A stretch of 64,000 nt of DNA from Kitasatospora xanthocidica (GTDB lineage Bacteria > Actinomycetota > Actinomycetes > Streptomycetales > Streptomycetaceae). Every line of letters begins with the position of its first letter. The stretch's first letter is position 1. The stretch spans positions 124,001-188,000 of the forward strand of contig NZ_BNBY01000007.1 in NCBI RefSeq assembly GCF_014656195.1, given 5' to 3'. Shown here in pieces: positions 49,070 to 58,272 of the stretch. Below the pieces are notes generated by a model. That model saw only the letters and a program-made list of their open reading frames with translations. It was not told where the DNA came from and searched no databases. The translations under genes and the position numbers were made by a program.

Positions 49070-49885
49070 TCATGTACTGGCAGTCGGCACTGCATCGGAG
49101 CCGCGGTCCGCGGAACCCCGGACGGGCGACGATGCGGCACCGGGTGCCGGCACATAGGTGGTGCAGACCCCGTCGCCGTGGGCGATGGTGGCCAGCCGTT
49201 GCACATGGGTGCCCAGGAGCTGGGAGAAGACCTCGGTCTCCGCCTCGCAGAGCTGCGGGAACTGCTCGGCGATGTGCGCGACCGGGCAGTGGTGCTGGCA
49301 GAGCTGGGCGCCCGCCGGGGCCTTGGCCGCGGCCGACGGGACACGCCGCACCGTGGCAGCGTACCCGTCCGCGCTGAGCGCCTGGGCGAGTGCCTCGGTG
49401 CGTTCCCCGGCGTCGGCCCGGTGCAGCGCTTCCAGGTACTTCTCGCCCTGCTTGCCGAACCTGGCCCGGGCGAAGGCGGCGACCGCCTCCTCGCCCGCCT
49501 TGCCGCCGCCCACCGAGTCCGAGATCCAGCGCAGCGCGTCGGCGGCGAGCTGGTCGTACGCCTGGTAGAAGGCGTCCCGGCCGGCGTCGGTGAGGGCGAA
49601 GACCTTGGCCGGACGGCCCCGGCCGCGGCTGCCGTAGACCCGCTGTTCGCGGGACTCGACCAAACGGGCGGCGGTCAGTCCGTCGAGGTGGCGGCGGACG
49701 GCCGCGGCGGTGAGGCCGAGGCGGTTCGCGAGGTCGGCGGCGGAGGAGGGGCCGTGGTCCAGGATCGACCGGGCGACCCGGTCCCGGGTGGCCCGGTGGC
49801 CCTCCAGCAGCACCTCGGCCGCCGTCACGGGCACGTCACAGCCGGGGGCCGACTCGGCCTCCTGGTGCGTGGCGTGCTCGCGCAT
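49070..49885 (-). CDS. sufR: SufR-type Fe-S cluster-sensing repressor
   Basis: The protein (271 residues from the ATG at 49885; a GTG at 49894 would add three) has an N-terminal winged helix (VARSILDHGPSSAADLANRLGLTAAAVRRHLDGLTAARLVESRE and GRPAKVFALTDAGRDAFY). The C-terminal sensor region has Cys residues in QLCQHHCPVAHIAEQFPQLCEAE and GDGVCTTYV, which should ligate a cluster. SufR represses the suf operon when its cluster is intact. It heads the operon, and a short dyad overlaps its start. Confidence 0.9.
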   Translation of the reverse strand: MREHATHQEAESAPGCDVPVTAAEVLLEGHRATRDRVARSILDHGPSSAADLANRLGLTAAAVRRHLDGLTAARLVESREQRVYGSRGRGRPAKVFALTDAGRDAFYQAYDQLAADALRWISDSVGGGKAGEEAVAAFARARFGKQGEKYLEALHRADAGERTEALAQALSADGYAATVRRVPSAAAKAPAGAQLCQHHCPVAHIAEQFPQLCEAETEVFSQLLGTHVQRLATIAHGDGVCTTYVPAPGAASSPVRGSADRGSDAVPTAST

Positions 49886-49893
49886 GTTTTTCA

Positions 49894-49907
49894 CAACACC
49901 AGTGTTG
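49894..49907. promoter_or_regulatory. Dyad overlapping the sufR start region
   Basis: CAACAC (49894-49899) and GTGTTG (49902-49907) are perfect inverted repeats around CA. They lie just upstream of the sufR ATG and overlap the alternative GTG. This fits an operator for autorepression of the suf operon, and suggests a short or absent 5' leader. Confidence 0.55.
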
Positions 49908-50049
49908 CGTAATTACTTCCATTGGGACAAGCCGTGATCCAGGCCTCACCGGTGTCATCGATCACGCAGGTAAGCCTTACCTGACCTGGGAAAACGATCA
50001 CCGAGGCCGCCGTGGGGCCCGCGCGTGAGCGCCTCTTAGACTCGCCGGT

Positions 50050-50972
<923 letters not shown>

Positions 50973-50976
<4 letters not shown>

Positions 50977-51743
50977 CCACGACCGACTACGCCCCGAAGC
51001 CGGGCGCCGCCCCGGTCGGCCGGATGCTGCTCGCCCAGACCGCGTTCGAGACCCGGATGCTGCTGCGCAACGGCGAGCAGCTGCTGCTCACCGTGGTCAT
51101 CCCGACCGTGCTGCTGGTGCTGTTCTCCGCCGTGGACATCGTCGCGGTGGAGGGCCCCGGCAAGCGGGTCGACTTCCTGGCCCCCGGCCTGCTCGCGCTC
51201 GCCGTGATGTCCACCGCCTTCACCGGGCAGGCCATCGCCACCGGCTTCGAGCGCCGCTACGGCGTGCTGAAGCGGCTCGGCGCCAGTCCGCTGCCGCGCT
51301 GGACGCTGCTGACCGCCAAGACCGGCTGCGTCCTGGTGACGGAGGCGCTGCAGGTCGCGCTGCTGTCGGTGATCGCGCTGGCGCTCGGCTGGTCCCCGCA
51401 CGGCAACCCCCTGGCCGTCGTCGCGCTGCTGGTCCTCGGCACCGCCGCCTTCTCCGGGCTCGGCCTGCTGATGGCCGGCACCCTGAAGGCCGAGGCCACG
51501 CTGGCCGCCGCCAACCTGGTGTTCATCCTGCTGCTGCTCGCGGGCGGGGTGGTCGTGCCGCTGGGCAAGTTCCCCGACGCCGTGCGGTCGGTGCTGGAGC
51601 TGCTGCCGATCTCGGCGCTCTCGGACGGCCTGCGGTCGGTGCTGCAGACCGGCGCCGGGGTGCCCTGGGCGGACCTGGGGATCCTGGCCGGCTGGTCGGT
51701 GCTCGGGCTGGCCGCGGCCGCCCGGTTCTTCCGCTGGGAGTAG
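50973..51743 (+). CDS. ABC-2 type transporter permease
   Basis: The 256-residue protein has six hydrophobic helices, starting near LLLTVVIPTVLLVLF (residue 38) and ending with LGILAGWSVLGLAAAARFF. An ABC-2 consensus stretch is present (GFERRYGVLKRLGASPLPRWTLLTAKT). It forms an exporter with the preceding ATPase, to which it is coupled by a GTGA overlap. A strong bidirectional terminator follows. Confidence 0.9.
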
Positions 51744-51795
51744 GACCGCTCCCCGCGGGGAGATAGGACCGCTCCCCGAGCCGTACCCGCGACGC

Positions 51796-51833
51796 ACGAC
51801 GCCCCCCGGCCTTTCCCGGCCGGGGGGCGTCGT
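51796..51833. terminator. Bidirectional intrinsic terminator
   Basis: ACGACGCCCCCCGGCC (51796-51811) pairs perfectly with 51818-51833 around a six-base loop. It lies between the convergent ends of the ABC permease gene and the first LAXTG protein gene. Confidence 0.85.
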
Positions 51834-51853
51834 GCTGTTCAGCCCGGGTCGCG

Positions 51854-52546
51854 TCAGCCCTGGCTGCCGCTGCGGCGCTTGCGGGCGAGCAGGACGAGCG
51901 CGCCGCCGACCAGCAGCACGCCGCCGCCGGCCGCCGCGATCATCGGGGTCGCGTCGCTGCTACCGGTCTGGGCGAGCACCGGCCCGCTGCTGCTGGGCGC
52001 CGGGGACGGGGTGCTCGGCGGCGGCGTGACCGGCGGGGCCGTGGACGGCGTCCCGGTCGGCGTCGGCGTGGGGGTCGGGGTCTTCGACGGCGTCACCGTG
52101 GGCGTCGGCGTGGGCGTCGGCGTCTTGGTGGGCGTGGGGGTCGGGGTGGGCGTGGGGGTCGGAGTCGGCGTGTGGCACGGCTCGATGGTCTTGGTCTCGT
52201 TGATGTTCCAGCCCTTCTCGTCCGGCTTCTCCGAGGTGGCGACCACCAGGTTGGCCTTGATCGGGGCGGTGTGGTCCTTCACCGGGAAGGTGCCGTGGAA
52301 CTCGGCGGGGAAGGCCTTGGCGTCCAGGACCTTCTCGCCGTCGATGGTGAGGCTGACGGTGTTCTTCACGTCAGGCTTGGGGCTGTAGTTGATCAGGTCG
52401 ATCACGACCTTGTCGCAGGTCACCGACCAACTCGGCACGTGCGCCGAGGCGTTGCCGGCCAGTGCCAGGGGCAGTAGAAAACCGGCCGCCGCTGTGCCGG
52501 CGAGTGCCGCCGCGCCGATCCCGATGTGCCGCTGCTGTCGCGCCAT
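51854..52546 (-). CDS. LAXTG sortase-anchored surface protein
   Basis: The 230-residue protein has a signal peptide (RHIGIGAAALAGTAAAGFLLPLALAGNASA, cleavage near 35), and an outer domain of about 85 residues with two Cys (VTCDKVVIDL and TIEPCHTP). A Thr-Pro repeat stalk of about 60 residues follows. The C-terminal sorting signal is LAQTG, then a hydrophobic helix and RKRRSGSQG. LAXTG is the class E sortase motif typical of streptomycetes. GGAGGGG precedes the ATG at 52546. No sortase gene is within the window. The ligand or role is unknown. Confidence 0.85.
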   Translation of the reverse strand: MARQQRHIGIGAAALAGTAAAGFLLPLALAGNASAHVPSWSVTCDKVVIDLINYSPKPDVKNTVSLTIDGEKVLDAKAFPAEFHGTFPVKDHTAPIKANLVVATSEKPDEKGWNINETKTIEPCHTPTPTPTPTPTPTPTKTPTPTPTPTVTPSKTPTPTPTPTGTPSTAPPVTPPPSTPSPAPSSSGPVLAQTGSSDATPMIAAAGGGVLLVGGALVLLARKRRSGSQG

Positions 52547-52784
52547 TAGGCTGTTCCCCTCCGAACGGTCTTGTGCAGCAGGCGTGTTGACTGGTTCGCG
52601 GTGGCCCGCTACGACTGTCCGGGGGACTCTACCGGCACTCCCGCATCCCGCCACACCCCGCCGTACGACCGGAATTCGTCTGTCCGTCCAGTCTTCGATG
52701 TGCATGACCAGCCCATCACAGCCGCCACCTCGCTGAACGCGGATTCGGCAAACTTGAATGAACTTAGTCACCTTTCAGACAGAA
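52547..52784. other. Intergenic region upstream of the first LAXTG gene
   Basis: About 240 bases with no convincing gene. It should contain the promoter of the LAXTG gene; no repeat or clear promoter consensus was recognised. Confidence 0.4.
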
Positions 52785-52824
52785 CGGCGCCCCCAGTGAT
52801 CGGGTTCAATCACCGGGGGCGCCG
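52785..52824. terminator. Terminator of the choice-of-anchor A gene
   Basis: CGGCGCCCCCAGTGAT (52785-52800) pairs with ATCACCGGGGGCGCCG (52809-52824) with one mismatch. It lies 54 bases after the stop of the minus-strand gene. Confidence 0.8.
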
Positions 52825-52877
52825 CTTCAATCACCCGACGGACATTCGGGCTTTTCGGTCCCTATCAGGCCTTCTTG

Positions 52878-54197
52878 TCAGGCCTTCCTGGCCGCCTTGC
52901 GCCGCGCGGCCACCACGATCGCGCCACCGGCGGCGATCACCGCGGCACCGCCGATCGCCAGCGGCAGCACCGGGCCGGCGCCGGTGTGCGCCAGGTTTCC
53001 GCCACCGTTCGCCTGGGCGGACGGGCTCGCCGAACCGGAGACCGCCGGAGCGGCCGTCGAGGCACCGGCCGACGGGCTCGCCGAGCCGCTCGCACTGGGC
53101 TTGCCACTGCCCGGCGCGGACGGGGTGCCCGTCGGGCTCGCCGACCCGCTCGGGGAGGCCGAACCGCTCGGCGTCACCGACGGCGAGCCGGTCGGCACCA
53201 CCGGCGGCACGGTCGGCGTGCCGGTCGGGGTCGGGACGGTGGTGCCCGGCAGGCAGCCGGTGAACGGGTAGTGGTGCGTCTCCGCGCCGCCCTTGCCGGC
53301 CAGCGAGGCCGCGATCACCGAGCCGTTGACCGGGCCGCCGCTGCCGAGGTCGAAGGCGGCGTTCGGCGCGAGCACCGTACCGGCCCAGGCGGCCTGGCTG
53401 TTCTTGACCACCTTGGTGGCGGTCGGGAAGTTCCAGAGCAGCTTGGCCCGGATCGCCCCGCCCGCCGCGCTCTGCGCCTTGTCGTCCAGGACGAAGGCCG
53501 AGGTGCCCGTGTCCCAGAGGTGGAAGCCGGTGGTCCCGGCCGCGGCCATGTCGTACGAGCCGCCGGTCACGTTGACCACCGTCACCGAGCCGGCCGGCAC
53601 CTTGAGGTAGACGTCCTTGGCGCCCTGCAGCTTCGCCGCGTCGACGGTGAAGCTGTTGTACTTCGCGTCCCCGCCGGTGAACGTGAGCTTGGCGCCCTCG
53701 GCCTGGACGGTGGCGCCCGCGGTCTGCGGCACGGCGGCCAGCGAGGTGGCGGCGGCGCGCAGCTTGGCGAACTCGGCCTTGAAGTCGATCGGCGAGGCGC
53801 CCTGGGCGACGACGCCCTGGTGGGCCTGGACGACCGCGCCCTCGGCCTTGGAGCCGTAGACGCCGTTGCCCTTCATCACCTGGGTGTTGCGGCCGGTGAT
53901 GCGGCCGGCCACCACCAGCGCGTTCTTGCCGGGCAGCGCGTCGACCTCGGCGGGGGTCAGCTCGTGGCCGACCGAGAAGCCGCCGGTGAAGTCGGCGTCA
54001 CCGCCGACGGCGACCGCGCCCTCGGCGTCCGGGGTGTGGGTGTCGTCGCCCTCGATGAACTCGCCGTAGAGGTTGGCGACCCCGAGGCCGCGGCACTCCT
54101 GGTCGGCGCCGACGGCCTGGGCGGCCGGCGCGACCAGACCGGCCAGTACGAACGAGCCGCCGATCGCGAGCGCGGCGGCGGAAGTGGGTATGCGCAT
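52878..54197 (-). CDS. Choice-of-anchor A domain protein with LAXTG anchor
   Basis: The 439-residue protein has a signal peptide (MRIPTSAAALAIGGSFVLAGLVAPAAQA) and a choice-of-anchor A domain at about residues 35-305. This starts LGVANLYGEFIEGDD and includes AEGAVAVGGDADFTGGFSVGHEL and WAGTVLAPNAAFDLGSGGPVNGSVIA. A Ser/Pro/Gly/Thr stalk and the sorting signal LAHTG with hydrophobic helix and ARRKAARKA complete it. It is predicted to be attached to peptidoglycan by a class E sortase. GGAGA lies eight bases before the ATG at 54197. Such domains are found in adhesin-like surface proteins; the partner is unknown. Confidence 0.85.
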   Translation of the reverse strand: MRIPTSAAALAIGGSFVLAGLVAPAAQAVGADQECRGLGVANLYGEFIEGDDTHTPDAEGAVAVGGDADFTGGFSVGHELTPAEVDALPGKNALVVAGRITGRNTQVMKGNGVYGSKAEGAVVQAHQGVVAQGASPIDFKAEFAKLRAAATSLAAVPQTAGATVQAEGAKLTFTGGDAKYNSFTVDAAKLQGAKDVYLKVPAGSVTVVNVTGGSYDMAAAGTTGFHLWDTGTSAFVLDDKAQSAAGGAIRAKLLWNFPTATKVVKNSQAAWAGTVLAPNAAFDLGSGGPVNGSVIAASLAGKGGAETHHYPFTGCLPGTTVPTPTGTPTVPPVVPTGSPSVTPSGSASPSGSASPTGTPSAPGSGKPSASGSASPSAGASTAAPAVSGSASPSAQANGGGNLAHTGAGPVLPLAIGGAAVIAAGGAIVVAARRKAARKA

Positions 54198-54387
54198 GTG
54201 CAGGATCTCCGCTTGGGTGCGGGAGGAGTGGGAGAGGCCCGAAAAAAAGGTATGGACCAATCCGCACTCTTTCGGCCGAGCGGGTGATTGGTCAAGACCA
54301 TTGACCACCTTGTCCGAACAGTCCGCTTTGGCCCCCGGCCGCCGCACCCCGCGCCCCGCCCCAAGATCGCCCGTAAGGCCGCCTACG

Positions 54388-55368
54388 ATGGAGCGCGTGC
54401 TGAACCCCTTCTCCCTGCTCGCCGAGCGCTGGCAGCCCTCCGCCGCGATGGTCCGGCGCGCCACGTTCGCCGCGCTGGTGATGAGCGTGGTGATCGTCGT
54501 CACCGGCGGCGCCGTCCGCCTCACCGCCTCCGGCCTCGGCTGTACGACCTGGCCCCGCTGCACCGCCGAGAGCCTGACGCCCACGGCGGAGATGGGCTTC
54601 CACGGCATCGTCGAGTTCACCAACCGGATGCTCACCTACGTGCTGAGCGCGGCGGTCGGCTGGGCCATCCTGGCCGCCCGCTGCCACCGCCCGTGGCGGC
54701 GGAGCATGACCAAGCTCGGCTGGGCCCAGTTCTGGCTGGTGATGAGCAACGCCGTCCTCGGCGGCATCACGGTCCTCACGGGCCTCAACCCGTACACCGT
54801 CGCACTGCACATGATCGCCGCCATGGCGCTGGTCTGGGTCGCCCTGCTGATGTGGGAGCGCTCCAAGGAAGGCGACGGCCCGGCCGAGCTGTCGGTCGCC
54901 CGCCCCATCCACCAGCTCTCCTACGTCCTGGTCACCGTGGTCGGCCTCCTGGTCGCCGCCGGCACCCTGGTCACCGGCGCCGGCCACCACCCGGGCACGC
55001 CCAAGGACAACAAGATCGTCCCCCGCATCCCGATCGACTACGACAGGCTCGCGCAGTTCCACGCCGACTTCGCCTTCGTGTCCGTGGGCCTGACCATCGC
55101 GATGATCTTCGTCTTCGCCGCCGTCAAGGCCCCGCAGCCGGCCAAGGCCCGCGCCAAGGAACTGCTGGCAGTGCTGCTCCTCCAGGGCGTCCTCGGCTTC
55201 ATCCAGTACTTCACCGACGCCCCCGAGCTCATGGTCGGCCTCCACATGCTCGGCGCCACCCTCACCTGGATCGCCGCCCTCCGCATCCCCCTCGCCCTCC
55301 GCACCCGCGAGACCGAAGAGCCCGCCGACCACCTGCCCGCCCAGACCCCGCAAGCCGCGGCTGTCTGA
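54388..55368 (+). CDS. ctaA: Heme A synthase (COX15/CtaA family)
   Basis: The 326-residue membrane protein has eight hydrophobic helices in two four-helix halves. Conserved heme-ligand histidines lie in GFHGIVEFTNRMLTYVL, VALHMIAAMALVWVALL, LAQFHADFAFVSVGL and MVGLHMLGATLTWIAAL. An early extracytoplasmic Cys pair lies in GLGCTTWPRCTAES. It oxidises the C8 methyl of heme O to make heme A for cytochrome aa3 oxidase. The partner ctaB lies 5.2 kb away. The start MERVLNPFSLLAERW is at 54388. Confidence 0.92.
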   Translation: MERVLNPFSLLAERWQPSAAMVRRATFAALVMSVVIVVTGGAVRLTASGLGCTTWPRCTAESLTPTAEMGFHGIVEFTNRMLTYVLSAAVGWAILAARCHRPWRRSMTKLGWAQFWLVMSNAVLGGITVLTGLNPYTVALHMIAAMALVWVALLMWERSKEGDGPAELSVARPIHQLSYVLVTVVGLLVAAGTLVTGAGHHPGTPKDNKIVPRIPIDYDRLAQFHADFAFVSVGLTIAMIFVFAAVKAPQPAKARAKELLAVLLLQGVLGFIQYFTDAPELMVGLHMLGATLTWIAALRIPLALRTRETEEPADHLPAQTPQAAAV

Positions 55369-55372
55369 GCAT

Positions 55373-55413
55373 CGTCGAAGGCCCCCATCCGCGTCGGATG
55401 GGGGCCTTCGACG
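55373..55413. terminator. Bidirectional intrinsic terminator after ctaA
   Basis: CGTCGAAGGCCCCCATCC (55373-55390) pairs perfectly with 55396-55413 around GCGTC. It separates ctaA from the convergent flavoprotein gene. Confidence 0.88.
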
Positions 55414-55434
55414 TGTCACAACAGCTGCCGCCCG

Positions 55435-55989
55435 TCACGTGGCCCGCTCGGAAAGGCTGCCGAGGGTAGGACGAAGCAGATCGAGGACGTGGGTCCAGCT
55501 GTACTTGTCGCGGCCTCCGCCGGACTTGGGCTTGTGGGGCACGTAGTCGCCGATCAGGACGCCCATCGAGCACAGTCGGGCCAGGCTCTCCGAATAGGCC
55601 GGGTGAGCGGCCTGGGCGGAGTTGACGTAAGGCTGAACGGCAACGGGGATGCCGAGCCCGTACGCCTCGCAGAGGATGCCGAGCGCAAGCGTGTCGGAGA
55701 TGCCGGCGGCCCACTTGTTGACGGTGTTGAACGTCGCGGGGGCCACCGCGATCGCGTCTGCCGGGGGCAGCGGCTGCGGAATGCTCGGCGTGCGCCAGGC
55801 CGAGCGGACCGGATAGCCGGTCTGGGCCTCGATGGCGCCCTGGTCTACGAAGCCGAGGGCACTGGGGGTGGCAATCACACCGACCCTCCAGCCCTCGGCA
55901 TGGGCTGCCGCGATCAGTTCGCCCACACCGTCGGCTATTCCCGAAGCGCAGACGACCACATAGAGGAAAGGCTCGCGGTTCTCGGTCAA
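55435..55989 (-). CDS. HFCD-type flavoprotein
   Basis: The 184-residue protein resembles the FMN-binding HFCD family (Dfp/EpiD-like). It has LYVVVCASGIADGVGELIAAAHAEGWRVGVIATPSAL, a central PPADAIAVAPATFNTVNKWAAGISDTLALG and AVQPYVNSAQAAHPAY. The start is a TTG at 55989 that overlaps the stop of the XRE regulator (TTGA), with GGGAG seven bases upstream. In streptomycetes such XRE/flavoprotein pairs often lie divergent to graspetide-type loci, as here. Whether it modifies a peptide by oxidative decarboxylation is unknown. Confidence 0.82.
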   Translation of the reverse strand: MTENREPFLYVVVCASGIADGVGELIAAAHAEGWRVGVIATPSALGFVDQGAIEAQTGYPVRSAWRTPSIPQPLPPADAIAVAPATFNTVNKWAAGISDTLALGILCEAYGLGIPVAVQPYVNSAQAAHPAYSESLARLCSMGVLIGDYVPHKPKSGGGRDKYSWTHVLDLLRPTLGSLSERAT

Positions 55990-57260
55990 ATCCGAACTCC
56001 CAACTCCTGGCAGAAACGGCGAAGTTCCGGGACCGTACCGCGTCGGTCCCGCGCGGCCATGTCACCGACCAGTTCCAGCACGCTGGGACGCCGGCGAATG
56101 TCCTCAGAAGCACAGCTCTCCGCGATCCTGAGTGCCTGGTACCCCTCAGCCAGTCTGCCTTGTTGGCTGTAGGCCCGTGCAGCATCGACCCAGAGCGCGG
56201 CCCTCCGCTCCGGAACGGGGATGCGGCGCCGCACCAGGGGTTGAGCAGCTTCCAGCGCCGCGCCGGCGTCACCGAGAACCGCGGCCGAGCTGACTGCATG
56301 CAGTGCAACGTTGGTGGGGCTGAAGTTCGCCCAGGAGTCCGGGCTGTCAAGGGCGACATGGCGCGCAACATTCCGGGCTTCGGCAAGAAGTTCCGCTGCG
56401 GTCGCTCGGTCGCCACCTGCACTTGCTGCGGTCACGCCACGCAGGAGCATGAGCCCGAATGCCGCAAGGTACTGGGGCGTTCTCCGGTCATAGCCGCCGC
56501 CGAGTTGGTCTGCGGTGTGATGAATGAGGCTGATGGCGGGTGCGATGTGCCGATCGCGCGCGAGAACGTGGACCTGAACGCGAACGCTGGAGGCCAGCAC
56601 CACCGGATCATTGCTCCGCTCAGCCTCAGCCATCGCCCTGCCCACCGCGAGCCAGGCATTGCCCTGATCGCCGAGTTTGAGCAACAGACTCACAGCGGTC
56701 TGATAGGCCGTCGCAAGCATTCCGGAGAGGGTTTGGTCGTCACCTCCCGCCGCGCTCTGGGCATGCCGGAGGTCTGCGATCAGCAGCGGCAGAGACGCTT
56801 CAAGTTCAGCGTACCGGCAGGAATAGAAGTTCCTGCGGGCCTGAGACAGCCGGGCTGCAAGTGCCGTCGACGGCTGCAGTGGGCGATCGGAGAGTACTGG
56901 TCCGGGCAACAGTTCGCGAACGAGCTCCATCCCCGCGCGGGGCGGTCCTGCCGGAGCTGCAAGCGCAGCAACGCTCGCCGCCAGAAAGTTGCGCCGATGC
57001 ATGTCATCCGTCCTGCCGTCCGTACTGGTAGGAGAGGCAAGCCCGAGGCTCCCCGGAGGAATCCCGAGCACAGCTGCAACCGCCCGTAGGACACCCACGT
57101 CCTGCGTTCCCTTACCGCTCTCCAGCCGACTGATCTTCGATTGGTGGTAACCCAACTCGGAAGCCACATCTGCCTGAGACCGGCCGCTGAGCACTCGCGC
57201 CCGGCGAATCACTTCGCCGGGCGCGAGTTCCACGGAGTACCCCTTGGCCATCCACGACAT
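55986..57260 (-). CDS. XRE-family regulator with TPR-like domain
   Basis: The ATG at 57260 follows AGGAGG; an alternative ATG lies three codons later. The 424-residue protein has a clear HTH_3 domain (GEVIRRARVLSGRSQADVASELGYHQSKISRLESGKGTQDVGVLRAVAAVLG, about residues 14-65). A Tat-like or membrane-contact stretch follows (HRRNFLAASVAALAAPAG), then a TPR-like helical domain to the end. It is coupled to the flavoprotein gene and divergent from the HATPase/tgm genes, which it probably controls. Confidence 0.87.
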   Translation of the reverse strand: MSWMAKGYSVELAPGEVIRRARVLSGRSQADVASELGYHQSKISRLESGKGTQDVGVLRAVAAVLGIPPGSLGLASPTSTDGRTDDMHRRNFLAASVAALAAPAGPPRAGMELVRELLPGPVLSDRPLQPSTALAARLSQARRNFYSCRYAELEASLPLLIADLRHAQSAAGGDDQTLSGMLATAYQTAVSLLLKLGDQGNAWLAVGRAMAEAERSNDPVVLASSVRVQVHVLARDRHIAPAISLIHHTADQLGGGYDRRTPQYLAAFGLMLLRGVTAASAGGDRATAAELLAEARNVARHVALDSPDSWANFSPTNVALHAVSSAAVLGDAGAALEAAQPLVRRRIPVPERRAALWVDAARAYSQQGRLAEGYQALRIAESCASEDIRRRPSVLELVGDMAARDRRGTVPELRRFCQELGVRI

Positions 57261-57336
57261 GGATCCTCCTACCGGCACCGATCACACCCGATATGCCGAG
57301 CGTAGCCACACGGGGACAACTGGTGATGCCGGATCT

Positions 57337-57349
57337 GCATGAATCATGC
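57337..57349. promoter_or_regulatory. Small dyad in the divergent region of the tgm locus
   Basis: GCATG (57337-57341) and CATGC (57345-57349) flank AAT, between the divergent XRE regulator and the HATPase gene. It could be the regulator's operator, but the arms are short. Confidence 0.4.
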
Positions 57350-57439
57350 GCAGCGGGCTTGGGCCCAGCCGGTTGGCCGCGAACTGCAGTTGCCTATTCG
57401 TGTCAGCAGCCTTGCCCCCGTCGCCAAGGAGAAGCGCCG

Positions 57440-57973
57440 ATGACCGTCCTCTCGAACGTTGTGAGAGGCGACGCCGTGCTCCAACAGGGACCGGACGCGA
57501 GCGTCCACCTGCCTGCCGGACTGGCAACCATCTGCCTGCCGTACCGGCCCGATTCGGTGGGCACTGCCCGGCGCTTCGTGCGTGCGAGGTTGCGGGGTTG
57601 GGGGCTGGACGAGCTGGTGGACGACGCCGTCGTCATCGTCAGCGAGCTGGCCACCAACGCCGTCGAGACCTGCTGCCAGACCCGCATGCTTGTCGGCGTC
57701 CGCCGTCCAAGCGACCGGACGCTGCGCATCCTCGTCGGTGACGGTTCCCGCTCGATGCCCGTGATGGTCCAAGCCGGGCCCGACGCCACGTCCGGCCGGG
57801 GCCTGGCGATGGTCCACCGCCTCACCCACGGCCGCTGGGGCGTCACGCCCCTCCCTTTCGGCAAGGTCGTCCACGCCGACCTCCCGATCGCCCGCGCCGC
57901 TCCACTCGGCCGGCTTGCCGAGTCGTTGATCCGGTCCTCGACCACCATGCCCAAGGAGGAACAGTCCAGATGA
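57440..57973 (+). CDS. ATP-binding protein, anti-sigma-factor-like HATPase_c
   Basis: The 177-residue protein has the RsbW/SpoIIAB-like HATPase_c layout of short streptomycete kinases. SVGTARRFVRARLRGWGLDELVDDAVVIVSELATNAVETC holds the N-box, VGVRRPSDRTLRILVGDGS follows, and GPDATSGRGLAMVHRLTHGRWGV is the glycine-rich lid. AAGGAG precedes the ATG at 57440. Its stop overlaps the start of the tgm chimera (ATGA). Such genes are common beside XRE regulators and may phosphorylate or bind a regulatory partner. Confidence 0.82.
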   Translation: MTVLSNVVRGDAVLQQGPDASVHLPAGLATICLPYRPDSVGTARRFVRARLRGWGLDELVDDAVVIVSELATNAVETCCQTRMLVGVRRPSDRTLRILVGDGSRSMPVMVQAGPDATSGRGLAMVHRLTHGRWGVTPLPFGKVVHADLPIARAAPLGRLAESLIRSSTTMPKEEQSR

Positions 57974-58272
57974 CCACCGCACCATGGGGCATCACCCGCA
58001 TGGGCCCGTACCCCGAGTCCAGCCCCATCCCCGCCCTCACGCCCGTCATCGACCCTGAGACGCAGGTTGCCGGGTTCGTGGACGAGCACACGGCGAATCT
58101 CGATGAATTCCGTTTGGTGTACGGCGCGTTCGACTTTGCCATCACCACCCGCGGCGACTGGTACTTCCTTGAGTGCAACCCCAACGGCCAGTGGGCGTGG
58201 CAGCCGGCCGAGACCACTGCCGCGATCGCCCGGGCCATTGCCGACCAGTTGGAGAGAGGTCCCGACTCGTGA
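57970..58272 (+). CDS. In-frame tgmA-tgmB fusion remnant (graspetide precursor leader joined to ATP-grasp C-terminus)
   Basis: The 100-residue product consists of two known pieces. Residues 1 to about 38 (TTAPWGITRMGPYPESSPIP, then VIDPETQVAGFVDE) are the N-terminus of a tgmA-type precursor (the family modified by ATP-grasp ligases). Residues about 43-100 (EFRLVYGAFDFAITTRGDWYFLECNPNGQW and a helical end) are the C-terminal end of the ATP-grasp ligase tgmB, with the Mg-binding Glu68 and Asn70. The precursor core and most of the ligase are missing, so one in-frame deletion joined the two genes. Overlaps with both neighbours (ATGA, GTGA) are retained. The original activity must be lost. Confidence 0.85.
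   Translation: MTTAPWGITRMGPYPESSPIPALTPVIDPETQVAGFVDEHTANLDEFRLVYGAFDFAITTRGDWYFLECNPNGQWAWQPAETTAAIARAIADQLERGPDS

Noticed and set aside
52020..52180. Short regularly spaced repeats considered as a CRISPR array
   Set aside because: They encode a Thr-Pro stalk in frame within a LAXTG protein; there are no spacers and no cas genes.
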